Shown one piece after another: positions 62,000 to 64,000 of a stretch of 64,000 bases of DNA. The notes below the pieces were generated by a model. The model ran no database searches. It had not been told where the DNA came from and saw only the letters and a program-made list of their open reading frames with translations. Every line of letters starts with the position of its first letter. The stretch's first letter is position 1. The stretch is from Roseiarcus fermentans. Lineage in GTDB: Bacteria; Pseudomonadota; Alphaproteobacteria; Rhizobiales; Beijerinckiaceae. The stretch lies in NCBI RefSeq assembly GCF_003315135.1, contig NZ_QNRK01000042.1, forward strand, positions 1-64,000, written 5' to 3'. Made by a program: the position numbers and the translations under genes.

Positions 62000-63231
62000 G
62001 ATGCGACCCCGGGGCGCTCGCCCCCCTTGCCCCGCAGCACGTCGTTCAGATCGACCCCCTCCGGCGTCGGCGTCGCGCCGATCAGCCGCCCGGGCCGGGC
62101 GTAGCGCCGGGAAGCCCGCTCCATCGCCAGCGCCGTCAGAAAGGGTTCCGAATCGCCGTCGCGGATCAGCAAAAGCTCTTCCACCGAATCGGGGATCGGC
62201 AGGCCCGGCCGCGACAGGTCGGGTTCCGGGCCGGGCACGCGCTCCGGCCGCCCGTTCGCCCGCTTCAGCGTCGGGTGCGGCACGCTCTCGACCGCGGGGC
62301 CGGCGAGGTTGCCGAGGTCGCCGGCGGCGGCGTAGAAAAATTTTCGGTCGGCGTCCCCCTGGCGCACCGACAGCGTCGTCTCGATCCCCTCGCCGCTGGC
62401 GAGCCGCAAAATCCCCTCTCCCCCCGGGAGAGGGTGGCCTCCGGAGGAGGCCGGGTGAGGGTTCGCCGACAGCGCCGCCCAAAAAACCCGGTCGACCAGC
62501 AAAAAGCATCCGGCCTTGGAGCCGCGCATCTTCTTCGACGGCAAAATTTCGCCCGTTTCGGGGTCGGCGATCGTCGCCTTCTCGCCCGGATTCTCGGGAT
62601 CGATCCACGTCTGGTGCAGCCCGCGGAATTTGCCGCCGCCGTCCACGAACGGCGCGAGCATCGCCGGTCCGGTAAAGATCAGCCGTGGACGTTTCCGCCC
62701 GCGCTCGTCCACAATCTCGCCGTCGTAGTAACGCGCCGCGGGGTCGAACTTCACGATCACGCCGTCGAGCGCGAAAATGTCGCGCCCGCGTAAGTAGGCC
62801 TCGACCGGCGTCGACCAGAAGTCCTGCGCCTCCCGCCACATCCGGTAGAGCCGCGCCCGCTCTTCCTCGCGATAGCGCGCCGAATCGGCCTCGCGCTTCG
62901 CACGTCTGGCGGCGAGCTCGCGCTCGCGCCGCGCCGCCTCTTCCGGATCGATGTCCTGCGCCCCGCCCAGCCATTCGACCGCCTTCAGGAAGCTCAGCCC
63001 CTGCGCCCGCTCGACCAGCCGGATCACGTCGCCACCGTCGGCGCACACCGCGCACGCCCAGGCGTCGTCGCGCTTGATCTCGAAGCGCAGCGCGCTCCGC
63101 CCGCCCCCGCACATCGGGCACGTCCCCATGAGCGTGCGCCCGCGCCGCTTCAGGACGGCCCCGAGCCGCACCGCGACGTCGGCGACGGGATTGCGGACGC
63201 GAAGGTCCGCCAGCGCTGCTTCGGAGAGCAT
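61996..63231 (-). CDS. DnaG-type DNA primase (zinc finger plus Toprim)
   Basis: A 411-residue primase. The zinc finger has Cys38, Cys41 (CPMCGGG) and Cys60, Cys63 (CAVCADGGDVI). A linker with coiled-coil character follows (about 95-130), then a Toprim region with GEGIETTLSV and LLLIRDGD, the acidic catalytic residues. Just before the Toprim, ANPHPASSGGHPLPGGEG is REP-derived. It overlaps the downstream primase-helicase by ATGA. Confidence 0.9.
   Translation of the reverse strand: MLSEAALADLRVRNPVADVAVRLGAVLKRRGRTLMGTCPMCGGGRSALRFEIKRDDAWACAVCADGGDVIRLVERAQGLSFLKAVEWLGGAQDIDPEEAARRERELAARRAKREADSARYREEERARLYRMWREAQDFWSTPVEAYLRGRDIFALDGVIVKFDPAARYYDGEIVDERGRKRPRLIFTGPAMLAPFVDGGGKFRGLHQTWIDPENPGEKATIADPETGEILPSKKMRGSKAGCFLLVDRVFWAALSANPHPASSGGHPLPGGEGILRLASGEGIETTLSVRQGDADRKFFYAAAGDLGNLAGPAVESVPHPTLKRANGRPERVPGPEPDLSRPGLPIPDSVEELLLIRDGDSEPFLTALAMERASRRYARPGRLIGATPTPEGVDLNDVLRGKGGERPGVAS
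62412..62466. repeat. REP-like element in the primase gene, in frame
   Basis: cccctctccccccgggagag, a ggtggcctccggaggaggcc hairpin, then gggtgagggttcgc. It inserts about 18 residues directly before the Toprim domain. Confidence 0.85.
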
Positions 63232-63233
63232 CT

Positions 63234-63297
63234 ACCCTCTCCCGTTCACGGGAGAGGGACAGCCGGCGAAGCCGGCAGGGTGAGGGTCCGCAACGCC
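63234..63297. repeat. REP-like palindromic element
   Basis: ccctctcccgttcacgggag, a gccggcgaagccggc hairpin and gggtgagggtccgcaac. It lies immediately before the primase start codon and may hold part of its leader. Confidence 0.85.
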
Positions 63298-63521
63298 GAA
63301 GCCGACCGGTGGCCACCCGGTCCCCCGGAGGCAGGGCGAGCCGTCGACCTCTTGCCGAGACCCTTTCGGAAAGATCGACCCTGTCAAGGGGCGAAGCCGG
63401 CCTTCGGCCGCGCGCGAAGCGCGCCCTTGACAGGGCCGATCTTTCCGATCTTCACGCCAGCAAGAGGTCGACGGGGGGATGCGTCGAGCCCGCCCTGCCG
63501 CAGCCGCGGTCCGCGCGCGCA
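63298..63521. other. Non-coding gap with a large palindrome
   Basis: 224 bases between the REP-like element and the edge gene with no convincing gene. It is dominated by the palindrome at 63341-63474. Confidence 0.6.
63341..63474. repeat. 134-bp two-tier imperfect palindrome
   Basis: Outer arms of 15 bases (CCGTCGACCTCTTGC at 63341-63355; GCAAGAGGTCGACGG at 63460-63474) match perfectly. Inner arms of 23 bases (63368-63390 and 63424-63446) match at all but one position. The centre is rich in small GC hairpins. It lies between the edge gene and the primase gene of the replication operon. Confidence 0.88.
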
Positions 63522-64000
63522 TCACGCCGCCCTCCCCTCGGCCGCCGGCGCCGGCAGCGCCGGCGCCCTCGCGCCCGCCTTCGCCAGCGCCAGCAGCCGC
63601 TTCGCCACCGCGGCCTTCATGTCGAGTGCGAGGCTCTGAAAGCCGTCGCGCCGCGCCTCGGCGCGCGCCGCGCGCAGGTCGATCCGGGCGAAGGCCGCCT
63701 TCACCGTCTCGGGCTTCATCGGGTGTTCGCGAAAGAGGCGCGCCAGCGCCCGCACGTTGGCCGAATCGACGAGGCCGCACTTCGAGCCCCGCGACGCCAT
63801 GATCGCGGTCAGCGCCAGCCTCAGCGCGTCTTCCCCGTGATCGGCCAGCGCGCGCAGCAGCGACGAGGCCGCCATCGTGTCGCCTTCCCGCTGCCGCCTG
63901 GCCTGGCTGGGATAGGTCAGGATGCGCACGCCGCAGCTTTCCGCGATGGCCGCGCAGCGGACGGGCTCCGGCTCGCCGGCCGCGAGCGCCGCCTTGAACA
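63522..64000 (-). CDS. Partial phage protein running off the right edge
   Basis: The frame is open from the edge (64000 side) to the stop at 63522, about 159 codons. It reads EPVRCAAIAESCGVRILTYP, then TMAASSLLRALADHGEDALR, LALTAIMASRGSKCGLVDSA and ALARLFREHPMKPETVKAAF. An internal ATG at 63875 with a GGAAGG site is possible as a start, but continuous open frame to the edge favours a longer gene. A small regulatory or ParB/KorB-like replication protein is conceivable; no family is recognised. Confidence 0.6.
   Translation of the reverse strand, partial: FKAALAAGEPEPVRCAAIAESCGVRILTYPSQARRQREGDTMAASSLLRALADHGEDALRLALTAIMASRGSKCGLVDSANVRALARLFREHPMKPETVKAAFARIDLRAARAEARRDGFQSLALDMKAAVAKRLLALAKAGARAPALPAPAAEGRAA

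Larger units (their letters stand above)
24133..64000. mobile_element. Prophage of HK97-like siphovirus organisation (right part outside the window)
   Basis: A contiguous phage genome: replication (59.9-63.2 kb), packaging and head (49-56.2 kb), connector and tail (31-48 kb), lysis (27-29.4 kb) and nucleotide genes (25 kb), ending at tRNA-Val. HK97-type portal, protease and capsid are joined to a GTA-like tail tip. All recognised structural genes look intact. Integrase, repressor, excisionase and the second attachment site are not seen, so the element extends beyond the right edge. Confidence 0.93.

Overview
The window is high-GC DNA from an alphaproteobacterium. A member of the Hyphomicrobiales (Rhizobiales), perhaps of the Methylobacterium/Methylocystis/Beijerinckia type, fits best. 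The grounds are acnA next to cytochrome c maturation (ccm) genes, the dispersed palindromic repeats, and a tail module related to gene transfer agents (GTAs). The genus cannot be fixed from sequence reading alone.

Positions 1-24,057 are chromosome. A run of small stress and envelope genes comes first: PRC-barrel, a hydrophilic protein, CsbD, YjbQ, DUF3309, a DUF883-like protein and an AI-2E transporter. Cytochrome c maturation genes follow in two blocks, ccmC-ccmD-ccmG (4.3-5.8 kb) and ccmA-ccmB (14.4-16.1 kb, divergent from acnA). Between the blocks lie about 8.5 kb of unrelated genes: katG, a ParE-type toxin-antitoxin pair, an MFS transporter, a GluR0-like ligand-gated K+ channel, an unknown 615-residue protein with an Ala/Ser repeat, and an MNT/HEPN toxin-antitoxin pair. 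The rest of the chromosome holds acnA, a secreted Cys-rich protein, a small monooxygenase, two GNAT acetyltransferases, a DUF4239-like membrane protein, a flavin monooxygenase and tRNA-Val(GAC).

From the tRNA to the right edge is one large, apparently intact prophage of HK97-like siphovirus organisation, mostly on the minus strand. Read in the direction of transcription (right to left) it has: a partial gene at the edge; a DnaG-type primase and a D5/P4-type primase-helicase; an SNF2 helicase-DNA methyltransferase fusion; a non-coding region with an iterated 9-bp motif; HNH endonuclease, TerS, TerL, portal, prohead protease and major capsid; decoration and connector proteins; a tail terminator and tail tube; tail assembly chaperones joined by a predicted -1 frameshift; a moron island; tape measure; a GTA-like tail tip (TIM-barrel/DUF2460, DUF2460, DUF2163, NlpC/P60, Phage-tail_3); fibres; a lysis cassette; and nucleotide-metabolism genes beside the tRNA. 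No integrase, repressor or second attachment site is inside the window, so the prophage continues past 64,000.

Two features stand out across the prophage. First, 60-70 bp palindromic REP-like elements occur many times, and several lie in frame inside coding genes (prohead protease, helicase-methyltransferase, both primases). Second, several accessory genes deserve a closer look: an Acb2/Tad1-like small helical protein in the tail operon, a MazZ-type dATP/dGTP diphosphohydrolase, and a divergent ribbon-helix-helix locus with a repeated operator motif.
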